A stretch of 20,346 nucleotides of DNA from Nitrospinota bacterium (GTDB lineage: Bacteria; Nitrospirota; Nitrospiria; Nitrospirales; UBA8639), in NCBI GenBank assembly GCA_022561525.1, contig JADFRB010000002.1, positions 1-20,346 of the forward strand, written 5' to 3'. Positions 1 to 7,124 of the stretch are shown here, in pieces. Under the pieces are notes generated by a model. The model worked only from the letters and a program-made list of their open reading frames with translations. It did no database searches and had not been told where the DNA came from. A program made the translations under genes and the position numbers. Positions within the stretch are counted from its first letter, which is position 1. Every line of letters starts with the position of its first letter.

Positions 1-116
1 AGATGTTTCGATCGTTTGAGGCGAATAGTGGTGACTATTTAACGAAAAGGATCGGAAAATCTGGCCAAATCCGGTGCAACCGCAGTAGATCGGTCTAATC
101 TCGGACAGGCTCCTAG
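1..116 (-). repeat. MITE-like palindromic element, copy 1 (cut by window edge)
   Basis: This segment aligns almost base for base with the reverse complement of the 168-bp element at 17724-17891. Shared blocks include GGCGAATAGTGG, AACGAAAAGGATCG, GCAGTAGATC and the terminal TCTAATCTCGGACAGGCTC followed by CTAG. Only one terminal repeat is visible; the rest lies upstream of the window. The element is non-coding. It ends 40 bp before fliK, so it separates fliK from whatever flagellar gene lies upstream. Confidence 0.85.
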
Positions 117-155
117 CCTGAAAATGTCTACATCGTCGTAAGCGCGTGACATGAT

Positions 156-1625
156 ATGAGTATCTTACCTACACCTGTGTTACCAGAATTGTCAGCGGCT
201 GAACCACGGCCCGTCACTGGGGGTTCACCCTTTTCAAAGAGTGGAACCGCCGACAATATCACGGCGACCTCCTTTCCGGCGGTCTTGGCCCAAGCCAATC
301 AACAAAGTCCAACATCAAAGGCTCCGCCGTCTGGAAAGGATCAATCGGGGAATCCCACGTCACCAATCATCCCACAAGGAGAGCCTGAGGGTGAGGTGCC
401 GAGTGGCTCAGATGGCATCGAAAGCTTGCCGGCAATCCTTACATTTCCCCTACTTACTCAGCCAAGTGGATTGGAAGGAACGCCATTGTCTTCGCAGAAT
501 TCTTTGGTTCTTGCCTTGACATCGAATGTACCAGGTGAATCGACCACGGGAATTTCTTCACAGAACGTGCTGTCTCCAGTAGCGTCGATATTGGGAGAGG
601 ATGAAACTGGAACTGTGGAAACGCCTCGCGGTTCGGCGCTTCTCTCTTCCACTCGTGTGGTGAAGGGCGCACTTCCAAATGAGGTCGACTTGGTCGCGAC
701 CCAGGTTTCCCTACACACCAGTAGGTCTGTCGTTGGCCACATTCCTCAGGGAGTACCACTGCCAACGGCGGTTGACCAAGACGTTCCACCGCCGGCATTG
801 ACTCGCGAGCCACTCGGACGGGTGCAACCCGGAAGTCCTCTTCCATTGCCGAACGTGCCTCTGTCATTTGTGAATGGGGCGTTCCGGCAAGGGCAGGTGT
901 TTGGAGAGCCCGTGAATCCGTCCAATCTTTCCACAACGGTCCCTCAGAATATTCAAGGAATCCTGGCTCCTTCATCAGGAACCCTCAGCACGACGGGCAA
1001 TGAGTCAGCTGGTCATGGCACATTGTCTGTGTTAGGAAAAGGAGAGGGAGAGACGGGAGGAAGTTCTCTTGGGTTTGATCAGCGAGGCCAGCAAGAGAAT
1101 GGCGCAGCGTTTTCTCACAAACAACATGCCTCGGGTCACACATTGGGTGGTCATGCAGTCGTGACAGAAACGGGGAGTGAGTTTCGTGTGAGTGAATCAC
1201 AATCAGCCGTTCGTCCGGACACGGTCGTCGATCGCTGGCGTGCAATGAATCTGTTATCCCCGCAACGGTTGCAACTGGAAATCATGCTCGCTGATCAAGC
1301 CAAGGTCCAAGTCGATGTGCTCGTCAAGCATCAGCAAGTATCGGCTCAATTGATGACGGACCAATTGATGCTCAGAAATCTCCTCCTTCAACATCAACCC
1401 CAACTCGATGCTCAACTGTCCTCGGTTGGCCTCGAGTTAAAGCAATTTGGTGCGGAGGTCGGTGAACAGGGGCTGTTTGGGCAGCATCTTTCAGATTCAT
1501 CTGACCAACATTCCACAAAAAATTCCAATGGGAGCGAGGTCGATGATGCCTCTGTTCTCCAAGCGTCTGACGTGTTGGTAGGGGCAGGGGTTGAAGCAGA
1601 TGGGCGTTTCCACTTTGTGGCGTGA
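156..1625 (+). CDS. fliK: Flagellar hook-length control protein FliK
   Basis: FliK is the secreted molecular ruler that measures hook length and triggers the export substrate switch through FlhB. The 489-residue product has the family layout. Residues 1 to about 350 are a long low-complexity region rich in Pro, Ser, Thr, Gly and Gln. The compact C-terminal hook-length domain follows at about 355-440, with LLSPQRLQLEIMLADQAKVQ and a Leu/Gln-rich amphipathic stretch, then a polar tail. An in-frame stop at 147-149 makes the ATG at 156 the first possible start, but no Shine-Dalgarno sequence precedes it, so the start is less certain than the gene. It is followed by flgD and flgE, the usual fliK context. 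The product assignment rests on the C-terminal domain plus synteny, because the N-terminal part is not conserved in this family. Confidence 0.88.
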   Translation: MSILPTPVLPELSAAEPRPVTGGSPFSKSGTADNITATSFPAVLAQANQQSPTSKAPPSGKDQSGNPTSPIIPQGEPEGEVPSGSDGIESLPAILTFPLLTQPSGLEGTPLSSQNSLVLALTSNVPGESTTGISSQNVLSPVASILGEDETGTVETPRGSALLSSTRVVKGALPNEVDLVATQVSLHTSRSVVGHIPQGVPLPTAVDQDVPPPALTREPLGRVQPGSPLPLPNVPLSFVNGAFRQGQVFGEPVNPSNLSTTVPQNIQGILAPSSGTLSTTGNESAGHGTLSVLGKGEGETGGSSLGFDQRGQQENGAAFSHKQHASGHTLGGHAVVTETGSEFRVSESQSAVRPDTVVDRWRAMNLLSPQRLQLEIMLADQAKVQVDVLVKHQQVSAQLMTDQLMLRNLLLQHQPQLDAQLSSVGLELKQFGAEVGEQGLFGQHLSDSSDQHSTKNSNGSEVDDASVLQASDVLVGAGVEADGRFHFVA

Positions 1626-1636
1626 TCACTATGTCA

Positions 1637-1747
1637 CTACTCAGGTGGATAGACTGAAGGCCGAAGGCTGTTAGGCGGCAATCATGCATGATCATACAAC
1701 ACGTCAGGTATTATGAATGATAGCCTTCAGCCTAAATACCTGAGTAG
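1637..1747. repeat. Imperfect palindrome in the fliK-flgD gap
   Basis: The outer arms CTACTCAGGT (1637-1646) and ACCTGAGTAG (1738-1747) are perfect inverted repeats. Inner parts GACTGAAGG and CCTTCAGCC also pair. The element fills nearly the whole gap. It lacks a T-run after the stem, so it does not look like an intrinsic terminator. Confidence 0.8.
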
Positions 1748-1776
1748 TAACAACACAATAACCTAGTGAGGTCAAC

Positions 1777-2442
1777 ATGGAAGTCAATAGCGTTCTCGAT
1801 AATCTTGGGCTGAGACGGGATTTTACGGAGCAAGCGGACGCAACCAATGAGTTGGATCAAAATACCTTCCTGCGGTTGTTTATTGCACAGCTTGAAAACC
1901 AGGATCCCTTGGATCCATCCTCCAGCGAAGAGTTTGTAGCCCAACTCGCGCAATTTTCATCTCTAGAACAAGCGACTCAGACAACCTCACTGCTTGAAGA
2001 ACTTCTTGCACAAGGGACTGAGCGCGGCCGCTTTGAAGCCGTCGCACTCATTGGCCATGAGGTGCTCGCCACAGGAAATACTGTCGAGCTTGATAGTGAT
2101 GGGGTGGGAAACTTGGTGTATCAAGTAGCCGGTAATATTTCCTCCGGAACCATTACGATCACTGATTTGACGGGACAGGTGGTGCGATCCCTCATCTTAG
2201 AACCGCAGGCTGCAGGTCAACAGACCATTGAATGGGATGGGCTTGATAATGAGGGAGAACCGGTTTCCTCCGGTGTCTACCAATTTGCGGTGAATCCCCT
2301 CAATGCAGAAGGTGTCAATGTGTCGGTGATCACGTTCTTGCGGGAATCTGTCAAGAGTGCATTGTGGGAAAATGGGCAAACCGAATTGATTTTAGCCAGT
2401 GGAAAAACTTTGTCTATGGATGATGTGTTGTCGGTCTTTTAA
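1777..2442 (+). CDS. flgD: Flagellar hook capping/assembly scaffold protein FlgD
   Basis: FlgD caps the growing hook and lets FlgE subunits polymerise; it is exported and later replaced. The 221-residue product has the conserved N-terminal FlgD block FLRLFIAQLENQDPLDP (about residues 32-48), then EEFVAQLAQFSSLEQ. A C-terminal Ig/Tudor-like region (about 85-200) includes TITDLTGQVVRSL and the WDGLDNEGEPVSSGVYQF type repeat seen in the FlgD Ig-like domain. Length is normal. The ATG at 1777 is preceded by AGTGAGGT. It lies between fliK and flgE in the same orientation, consistent with one hook transcription unit that ends at the terminator near 3936-3981. Confidence 0.95.
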   Translation: MEVNSVLDNLGLRRDFTEQADATNELDQNTFLRLFIAQLENQDPLDPSSSEEFVAQLAQFSSLEQATQTTSLLEELLAQGTERGRFEAVALIGHEVLATGNTVELDSDGVGNLVYQVAGNISSGTITITDLTGQVVRSLILEPQAAGQQTIEWDGLDNEGEPVSSGVYQFAVNPLNAEGVNVSVITFLRESVKSALWENGQTELILASGKTLSMDDVLSVF

Positions 2443-2453
2443 GAAAGTCGCTG

Positions 2454-2499
2454 GTCGCTAGGAACTTGGGATCTAATACGCGCTCTTTTTTCTAGCGAC
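2454..2499. repeat. Short inverted repeat in the flgD-flgE gap
   Basis: GTCGCTAG (2454-2461) pairs perfectly with CTAGCGAC (2492-2499). The loop ends in a T-run just before the right arm, not after it, so this is not a standard intrinsic terminator. It belongs to the pattern of an inverted repeat in nearly every gap of this locus. Confidence 0.6.
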
Positions 2500-2569
2500 G
2501 AACGACGATTCCTCAGTTTGAAAAAATGGTGAATTATTCAACAAACTCTTTTATGAAGTGAGGTGAATC

Positions 2570-3907
2570 ATGGGACTCCAATCAGCATTTTTTACGGCCA
2601 TCAGTGGAATCAGCGCCACAGGTCGCGCGCTTGGTGAAATTGGTAACAACATCGCTAACGCGGAAACGACTGGGTACAAATCACGACGAGTATCATTTGG
2701 CGATCTGTTTGGAGCTTCCATTGGGGGGGGGGGGACGTCCACCGCCCTAACGGAAGGACGGGGTGTCAGTGTGATCGGGGTCAATGCCAGTTTCTCCCAA
2801 GGCTCATTGCAAAGTACCGCTAACTCACTGGATTTGGCTATCGATGGAGATGGGTTTTTTCACGTCAAGGATTCGTCCGGAAATAATTTCTACACTCGGG
2901 ATGGACAGTTTAGTGTCAATAATTCTGGAAACATCGTGAATTCGAAGGGATTTCTCTTGCAGGGATTTGGCGTCAGTCCCAATGGAACCATCTTGGGCAC
3001 AACCGGCAATCTCTTGTTGTCGACGACACAGGAAGCAGCTTCGGTGACAACCATTGTTGATGTCGGAGTCAATTTGGATGCCTCATCCACCGCAACCACT
3101 TTTGCGATCGCGGACCCGACAGGCACCTCGCAATTTAGTACAGGCATTACGGTTTTTGATTCGCTGGGAACAGCCCATGATCTTACCATTTACTTTACCA
3201 AAACAGCGAACCTGACATGGAATTATAACGTGGTTGCGCCATCCACTTCCGTGACTGTGGATGCCTCGGCCTTGTCAGGGACGAATGCGCTGATCTTTAC
3301 GGGTTCATTAACGTTTACGACTTCTGGAGCGTTGGATACAGAAACGTCCATTGCCTATTACGATGCCTCCTCGGTATCCGTGGGAGGGATCGATTTTACA
3401 GGTGGGTCCGCAGACACTCAAACGATCACGTTTGATTTTGGGACGAGCATCACCACCGATAGTGGTGGGGCCACAGCCGGGTTAGATGGCACGACGCAGT
3501 TTGGTTCCACGTCAACGTTGTTGACGCTTTCTCAAGATGGGAAAACGAGTGGCACGCTCATTGGAACGTCAATTAGTGAAACCGGAATTATCGTAGGTCG
3601 TTTTTCGAACGGAATCACCAGAAACTTGGGCCAGGTTGCCTTGGCTCGGTTCACCAATCCCGATGGGCTCGATGGGATCGGGGGTAATCAGTTTGTTGAA
3701 ACAGCTGATTCAGGATCACCGCTGACGGGGGCGCCAGGTACCGGAGCCTTTGGAAATGTGATTGCGAACACGTTGGAGTCCTCAAATGTGGACTTAGGGG
3801 ATCAACTTGTCAACATGATTAGAATGCAGCGAGCATTCCAAGCCAATTCGCGAATCATCACCACCACGAATGATCTCTTAGGTGAACTCGTGAATCTCGC
3901 TCGATAA
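2570..3907 (+). CDS. flgE: Flagellar hook protein FlgE
   Basis: FlgE polymerises into the flexible hook joining rod and filament. The 445-residue product has the N-terminal flagellar rod/hook block, with NNIANAETTGYKSRR at residues 26-40. It also has the FlgE-type LDLAIDGDGFF segment (about 86-96), a Thr/Ser/Ala-rich variable middle, and the C-terminal coiled segment SNVDLGDQLVNMIRMQRAF with ANSRIITTTNDLL near the end. The ATG at 2570 follows GTGAGGTGA, a strong ribosome binding site. Residues 52-55 are encoded by an uninterrupted run of 12 G, which is the odd feature of this gene and is listed separately. A terminator follows the stop codon, so flgE is probably the last gene of the fliK-flgD-flgE unit. 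Confidence 0.96.
   Translation: MGLQSAFFTAISGISATGRALGEIGNNIANAETTGYKSRRVSFGDLFGASIGGGGTSTALTEGRGVSVIGVNASFSQGSLQSTANSLDLAIDGDGFFHVKDSSGNNFYTRDGQFSVNNSGNIVNSKGFLLQGFGVSPNGTILGTTGNLLLSTTQEAASVTTIVDVGVNLDASSTATTFAIADPTGTSQFSTGITVFDSLGTAHDLTIYFTKTANLTWNYNVVAPSTSVTVDASALSGTNALIFTGSLTFTTSGALDTETSIAYYDASSVSVGGIDFTGGSADTQTITFDFGTSITTDSGGATAGLDGTTQFGSTSTLLTLSQDGKTSGTLIGTSISETGIIVGRFSNGITRNLGQVALARFTNPDGLDGIGGNQFVETADSGSPLTGAPGTGAFGNVIANTLESSNVDLGDQLVNMIRMQRAFQANSRIITTTNDLLGELVNLAR
2723..2734 (+). repeat. G12 homopolymer inside flgE
   Basis: Twelve consecutive G encode Gly52-Gly55 of FlgE. The next longest G-runs noticed are 7-8 bases (in fliP and flhA), so this tract stands out. By translation, loss of one G gives a stop nine codons from the tract start. 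Gain of one G gives a stop about 30 codons after the tract. Both remove nearly all of FlgE. Confidence 0.9.
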
Positions 3908-3935
3908 GACATTTGGTAGGTTTTAACAGTTAGGT

Positions 3936-3981
3936 AAGGGGATTTCTCTTGAAGTTAAAGGAGAAATCCCCTTTTTCTTTC
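3936..3981 (+). terminator. Intrinsic terminator after flgE
   Basis: AAGGGGATTTCTCTT (3936-3950) pairs with AAGGAGAAATCCCCTT (3958-3973), with one bulge and a 7-nt loop, followed by a T-rich tail TTTTTCTTTC. It lies 29 bp after the flgE stop and separates the hook genes from the sigma-54-driven fliL operon. Confidence 0.9.
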
Positions 3982-4006
3982 AATAATCAAATCAGAAACC
4001 GTGGCA

Positions 4007-4056
4007 TAAATCCGAATATCGACATACGAAACACATTCAAATGTTCAAATTTGAAA
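4007..4056. repeat. Dispersed repeat family B, copy in the flgE-fliL gap
   Basis: The words AAATCCGAATATCGA and CGAAACACATTCAAATG recur at 17577-17636. They also occur, partly inverted, at 15946-16095. The segment is AT-rich and non-coding. Together with 4091-4120 and the promoter at 4278-4293 it accounts for most of the recognisable content of the 438-bp gap between flgE and fliL. I see no gene there. Confidence 0.65.
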
Positions 4057-4090
4057 CCGGGGAATAAATCCTACACACAAAACTAAAGTC

Positions 4091-4120
4091 GAGATTTCTC
4101 CCAAGGGTCGACATGACAAA
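4091..4120. repeat. Dispersed repeat family C, partial copy
   Basis: GAGATTTCTCCC, then GGGTCGACATGACAAA, matches half of the hairpin at 20163-20232 (AGATTTCTCCC, then GGTCGAAATGACAAA). A further related copy lies at 18571-18619. Confidence 0.55.
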
Positions 4121-4277
4121 AGATAGTGTCAGAATTTACAACCCAGTGATGAGAGTTCTGACGCATCGTCTGTGAGAGGGAGGATGTGTGTGTAAGGCTA
4201 CGCGGTGATTTGCTGTGTTTTTCCAATCTTTTTCGCCTTTTTGAAAAATGCTCCCGTCAATGTTTTGGAAATGTCTT

Positions 4278-4293
4278 TGGCATGAAGGTTGCT
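4278..4293 (+). promoter_or_regulatory. Sigma-54 (-24/-12) promoter for the fliL operon
   Basis: TGGCAT, a 5-bp spacer GAAGG, and TTGCT match the RpoN consensus TGGCAC-N5-TTGCW with one change at the C/T position. The spacing is exact. It places a start site near 4304, about 40 bp before the fliL ATG, with no competing gene between. Flagellar class II operons are commonly RpoN-dependent in polarly flagellated bacteria, which fits. No activator site was recognised upstream. Confidence 0.75.
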
Positions 4294-4345
4294 GTCTTTG
4301 GTATAGAGGGCTACGTGGGACCATTGACAGGAGTGAGGATATACT

Positions 4346-4858
4346 ATGGCAGATGCAGACGGAAAAACTGAGGATTCCGCCAAGGGCGGAATGAACAAAA
4401 AAATGTTACTTCTCGTATTGTTGGCTCTTCTCGTCGTGGGGGGAGGAGCAGGGTTTTTTCTCATGTCTGAGGGAGAGCCTGAGAAAAAATGGAAATCTGA
4501 AGATAGGCATGCGGAGGCAGAAATGGAGGCCGAACACGAACCGGACCTTGGGTTTATCGGACCGGTTATTGACCTGGAACCCTTTGTCGTGAACCTGGCG
4601 GATCCTGATCAGCTTCGGTATCTCAAAGTGGCCATTAAACTCCAATTGGATCGGCCACAAGAAGAAACGGATTTTACCATCAAGCTACCTGCCATTCGTG
4701 ATGCCTTGCTTGTGCTCTTGACGAGTAAGGAATCCCGATCCTTGCGAACCGTGGATGGGAAGATGTTGGTGCGTCATGAAATTGGAGGACGGGTGAATGC
4801 AATCATGAAGAAAGGCAAAATTCAGCAAGTGTACTTTACGGAGTTCATTATTCAATAA
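4346..4858 (+). CDS. fliL: Flagellar basal-body-associated protein FliL
   Basis: FliL is an inner-membrane protein that surrounds the stator units and supports torque. The 170-residue product has a short Lys/Asp-rich cytoplasmic N-terminus and a single membrane segment at about residues 20-41 (MLLLVLLALLVVGGGAGFFL). A charged Glu/His-rich linker follows, then the periplasmic FliL domain from about 70. That domain carries LEPFVVNLADPDQLRYLKVA and the C-terminal VYFTEFIIQ. Length is typical. The ATG at 4346 follows GGAGTGAGGA. It is the first gene downstream of the -24/-12 promoter and directly precedes fliM. Confidence 0.95.
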   Translation: MADADGKTEDSAKGGMNKKMLLLVLLALLVVGGGAGFFLMSEGEPEKKWKSEDRHAEAEMEAEHEPDLGFIGPVIDLEPFVVNLADPDQLRYLKVAIKLQLDRPQEETDFTIKLPAIRDALLVLLTSKESRSLRTVDGKMLVRHEIGGRVNAIMKKGKIQQVYFTEFIIQ

Positions 4859-4876
4859 CAAGCAGAAGACGTGAAA

Positions 4877-4952
4877 CGGAAGGCGGAAGGGAATGGAGAT
4901 GCCATTACGAGATTGTCTCTCTTGTCGTACCTCTTCCGGTTCCCGCCTTCCG
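4877..4952. repeat. Inverted repeat in the fliL-fliM gap
   Basis: CGGAAGGCGG (4877-4886) pairs with CCGCCTTCCG (4943-4952). The flanks are also partly complementary (GAAGGG with TTCCGGTTCCC). It fills most of the 112-bp gap and has no T-run after the stem. Confidence 0.7.
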
Positions 4953-4970
4953 ATGTAATCTTAGGTATCA

Positions 4971-5951
4971 ATGGATAAAATTCTTTCACAAGATGAAGTC
5001 GATGCGCTGCTTCGTGGAGTCACCGGCGGTGATGTGGATACGACTCCGGACCCCGAAGAGCCAACGGATGGTCCGGTCCCGTATGATTTAGGAAATCAAG
5101 AGTGGATTGTTCGAGGGCGTATGCCGACCCTCGACATTATCCATCAACAATTTGCGCGATTGTTCCGTATGGGGTTAGGCGATGCTTTGCGGAAACCCGT
5201 AGAAGTGACAGTCACGAATCAAGCGGTCATGAAGTTCGGCGATTTTATTAAGCGGCTACCGCTGCCGGCATATTTGACGATTACCTCGATGGAGCCTCTT
5301 CGAGGGTTTGCCCTCCTCGCCACTGATGCGGCCACCGTCTATTTGTTGGTGGATCATTTTTTTGGCGGGGCTGGACAGACCCATGTGAAGCCTGAGGGGC
5401 AGGATTTCACCTTGATTGAGCAGCGCGTGATGACGCGCGTGACGAACATGGCGTTGAGCAATTTGGAAAAGGCCTGGGAGCCAGTTCATCAAGTGGCAAT
5501 CAAGGCGGTGCGATTTGAAATGAACCCTCAGTTGGCTGCCATCGTCATTCCATCGGAAATTGTCATTGTCATCACGGTAGGGATTGAATTGGGCGATGCG
5601 GTTGGGGACATGCATCTTTGTATACCCTATGCGATGCTGGAGCCCCTGCGGGAAAAACTCCAAACGAGCTTTCAAAGTGATCTCTATGAAGTGGATAAGG
5701 GATGGATCTCGCGGTTTTGTTCACGGCTCCAAGAGGCCTCGGTGACCATGTCCGTTCAGTTAGGAACCACCACGATTGCCATTGAAGATCTGTATAATTT
5801 TTCACCCGGTGATGTGGTGGTGCTGGAGCAACACGCCAGTCAGCCTTTACTGGCTTGTATCGAAGGAGTTCCAAAATTTTTGGGGTTTGGAGTGAAACAG
5901 AATGGCATTCAGCAATTTCGCGTTGATCGAATATTGCTTTCGCCTGAATAG
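4971..5951 (+). CDS. fliM: Flagellar motor switch protein FliM
   Basis: FliM is the C-ring subunit that binds phosphorylated CheY and changes rotation direction. The 326-residue product opens with ILSQDEVDALL (residues 4-14), the conserved CheY-P-binding peptide, so it should respond to chemotaxis signalling. The middle CheC-like domain covers about 45-235 and includes ARLFRMGLGDALRKPVEV and the GGAGQTHV segment. The C-terminal SpoA (FliMN) domain spans about 245-322. Length is normal. The ATG at 4971 has a modest TTAGGT upstream. It is paired with fliN downstream, as expected for a C-ring module. Confidence 0.96.
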   Translation: MDKILSQDEVDALLRGVTGGDVDTTPDPEEPTDGPVPYDLGNQEWIVRGRMPTLDIIHQQFARLFRMGLGDALRKPVEVTVTNQAVMKFGDFIKRLPLPAYLTITSMEPLRGFALLATDAATVYLLVDHFFGGAGQTHVKPEGQDFTLIEQRVMTRVTNMALSNLEKAWEPVHQVAIKAVRFEMNPQLAAIVIPSEIVIVITVGIELGDAVGDMHLCIPYAMLEPLREKLQTSFQSDLYEVDKGWISRFCSRLQEASVTMSVQLGTTTIAIEDLYNFSPGDVVVLEQHASQPLLACIEGVPKFLGFGVKQNGIQQFRVDRILLSPE

Positions 5952-5962
5952 GAGCAGAAGGG

Positions 5963-6026
5963 ACGTGAAGCGTGAAAAATCATAACCTTTCGGCACTCAT
6001 CACGCCTTACGTATCACGCTTCACGT
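5963..6026. repeat. Perfect 13-bp inverted repeat in the fliM-fliN gap
   Basis: ACGTGAAGCGTGA (5963-5975) and TCACGCTTCACGT (6014-6026) are exact reverse complements around a 38-nt loop. The word GTGAAGCGT recurs in other gaps (6533, 7044, 13911 and, in reverse complement, 7970), which marks a repeat family. Confidence 0.8.
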
Positions 6027-6079
6027 ATAAGGATGTCGAATTATTCAACAGTCCCAATCATTGTTAATGAGGAGAAGCT

Positions 6080-6505
6080 ATGAGTGATGAAGCCGAGGAT
6101 GTGAAAAATGATTCCACTGTCACTGGAGAAGCCAGTGAGATGGTAGAGGCGGATGAGGGTGAGGGAGGTGGCAAGGTCATCAAAGCCACAGGGACAAAGC
6201 CGACAAAAACCGGAAAGGGTGCCTCCAAGTATCTCAACGTGGAATTCGAAAAGATGGAACGGATTCTCGACATCCCCTTGGTCTTATCTGCCCAGTTGGG
6301 TTCGTCTCGGATGTTGGTAAAGGAATTGCTCCAACTTGGTCCGGGCTCGGTGGTGGAGTTGGATAAGCTGGCTGGCGAACCGTTAGAGGTATTGGTCAAT
6401 GACAAGTTGGTGGCCCGAGGGGAAGTCGTCATGGTGAATGACAAGTTTGGCGTACGATTGACGGATGTTGTCAGCCCGACCGAACGGGTTCAGAAACTGC
6501 GCTAG
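6080..6505 (+). CDS. fliN: Flagellar motor switch protein FliN
   Basis: FliN forms the lower C-ring and docks the export ATPase complex. The 141-residue product has an acidic, then Lys/Gly-rich disordered N-terminus (about 1-52) and a C-terminal SpoA domain (about 58-138). Recognisable pieces are ILDIPLVLSAQLGSSRM, LLQLGPGSVVELDKLAGEPL and LVNDKLVARGEVVMVNDKFG, all hallmarks of FliN. The ATG at 6080 follows GAGGAG. The N-terminal extension is longer than in the shortest FliN proteins but within family range. Confidence 0.96.
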   Translation: MSDEAEDVKNDSTVTGEASEMVEADEGEGGGKVIKATGTKPTKTGKGASKYLNVEFEKMERILDIPLVLSAQLGSSRMLVKELLQLGPGSVVELDKLAGEPLEVLVNDKLVARGEVVMVNDKFGVRLTDVVSPTERVQKLR

Positions 6506-6509
6506 GGAT

Positions 6510-6655
6510 ATCGTGAAGTGTAAACCGTGAACCGTGAAGCGTAAAAATGAAGAAAACCAAATCAGGATCGAGGGGGAAGGACAAAAAACCATCATGGCTT
6601 GTTTCCCACGCATTACGCATAACTCATCACGCATAACGTATAAGGCATAACGAGG
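6510..6655. repeat. Repeat-rich fliN-fliO gap
   Basis: The left part is built from CGTGAAGTGTAAA, CCGTGAACCGTGAAGCGTA words. The right part holds ACGCATTACGCATAAC and CACGCATAACGTATAAGGCAT words, roughly the reverse complement in style. It has the same architecture as the gaps on either side, but the pairing is imperfect. No small gene is convincing here. Confidence 0.5.
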
Positions 6656-6660
6656 AGAAT

Positions 6661-7041
6661 ATGGATTTCGCCACTGAGGCCCTGAAAATGACTGGAGCTC
6701 TGATCACCGTGTTAATGGTCATGGGGGGCGTGGCTGTGCTGGTCAAACGATTTATAGGGAATCAAGGAGGAATTGGCGGTGCGCCGGCGTTGCGTCTTAT
6801 GGGAGGCTTGCGACTGGGGCCGGGAAAATCCGTAATCCTGGTTGAATTGGCAGGGGAAGTGTTGGTGTTAGGGTCGACCGCTAAAGAACTCACACTTCTG
6901 ACCCGGGTTGACGATCCTCATCGAATCGAACAGCTTCGCCCTGGAGGGGGGATTGGTCTTCCTTCGTTACCCTGGTCCACGATGTTGATGAAGGCGAAGG
7001 CGCGGGTTGCATGTGAGTCGAAAGAGGCGTCAACGGCATGA
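6661..7041 (+). CDS. fliO: Flagellar biosynthetic protein FliO
   Basis: FliO helps assemble the FliP ring of the type III export gate. The 126-residue product has one membrane segment near the N-terminus (about residues 9-31, MTGALITVLMVMGGVAVLVK). The short cytoplasmic FliO domain follows, with MGGLRLGPGKSVILVELAGE and VLVLGSTAKELTLL, the best conserved stretch of the family. The ATG at 6661 follows GAGGAG closely. FliO is poorly conserved, so the call rests on these motifs and on the exact fliN-fliO-fliP position. Confidence 0.9.
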   Translation: MDFATEALKMTGALITVLMVMGGVAVLVKRFIGNQGGIGGAPALRLMGGLRLGPGKSVILVELAGEVLVLGSTAKELTLLTRVDDPHRIEQLRPGGGIGLPSLPWSTMLMKAKARVACESKEASTA

Positions 7042-7071
7042 AAGCGTGAAGCGTACTTAGGGTTCGTATTT

Positions 7072-7097
7072 CGTATCTCGTTTTTTCACGAGATACG
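7072..7097. repeat. Hairpin in the fliO-fliP gap
   Basis: CGTATCTCGT (7072-7081) pairs perfectly with ACGAGATACG (7088-7097) around a 6-nt T-rich loop. The T-run lies in the loop, so it is not an intrinsic terminator. Confidence 0.75.
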
Positions 7098-7124
7098 AGC
7101 GATGGGTGTTTTCAAGGCCTGCTT

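Noticed and set aside
454..975. Minus-strand open frame of 173 codons inside fliK
   Set aside because: It is antisense to the low-complexity part of fliK, with no domain and no ribosome binding site.
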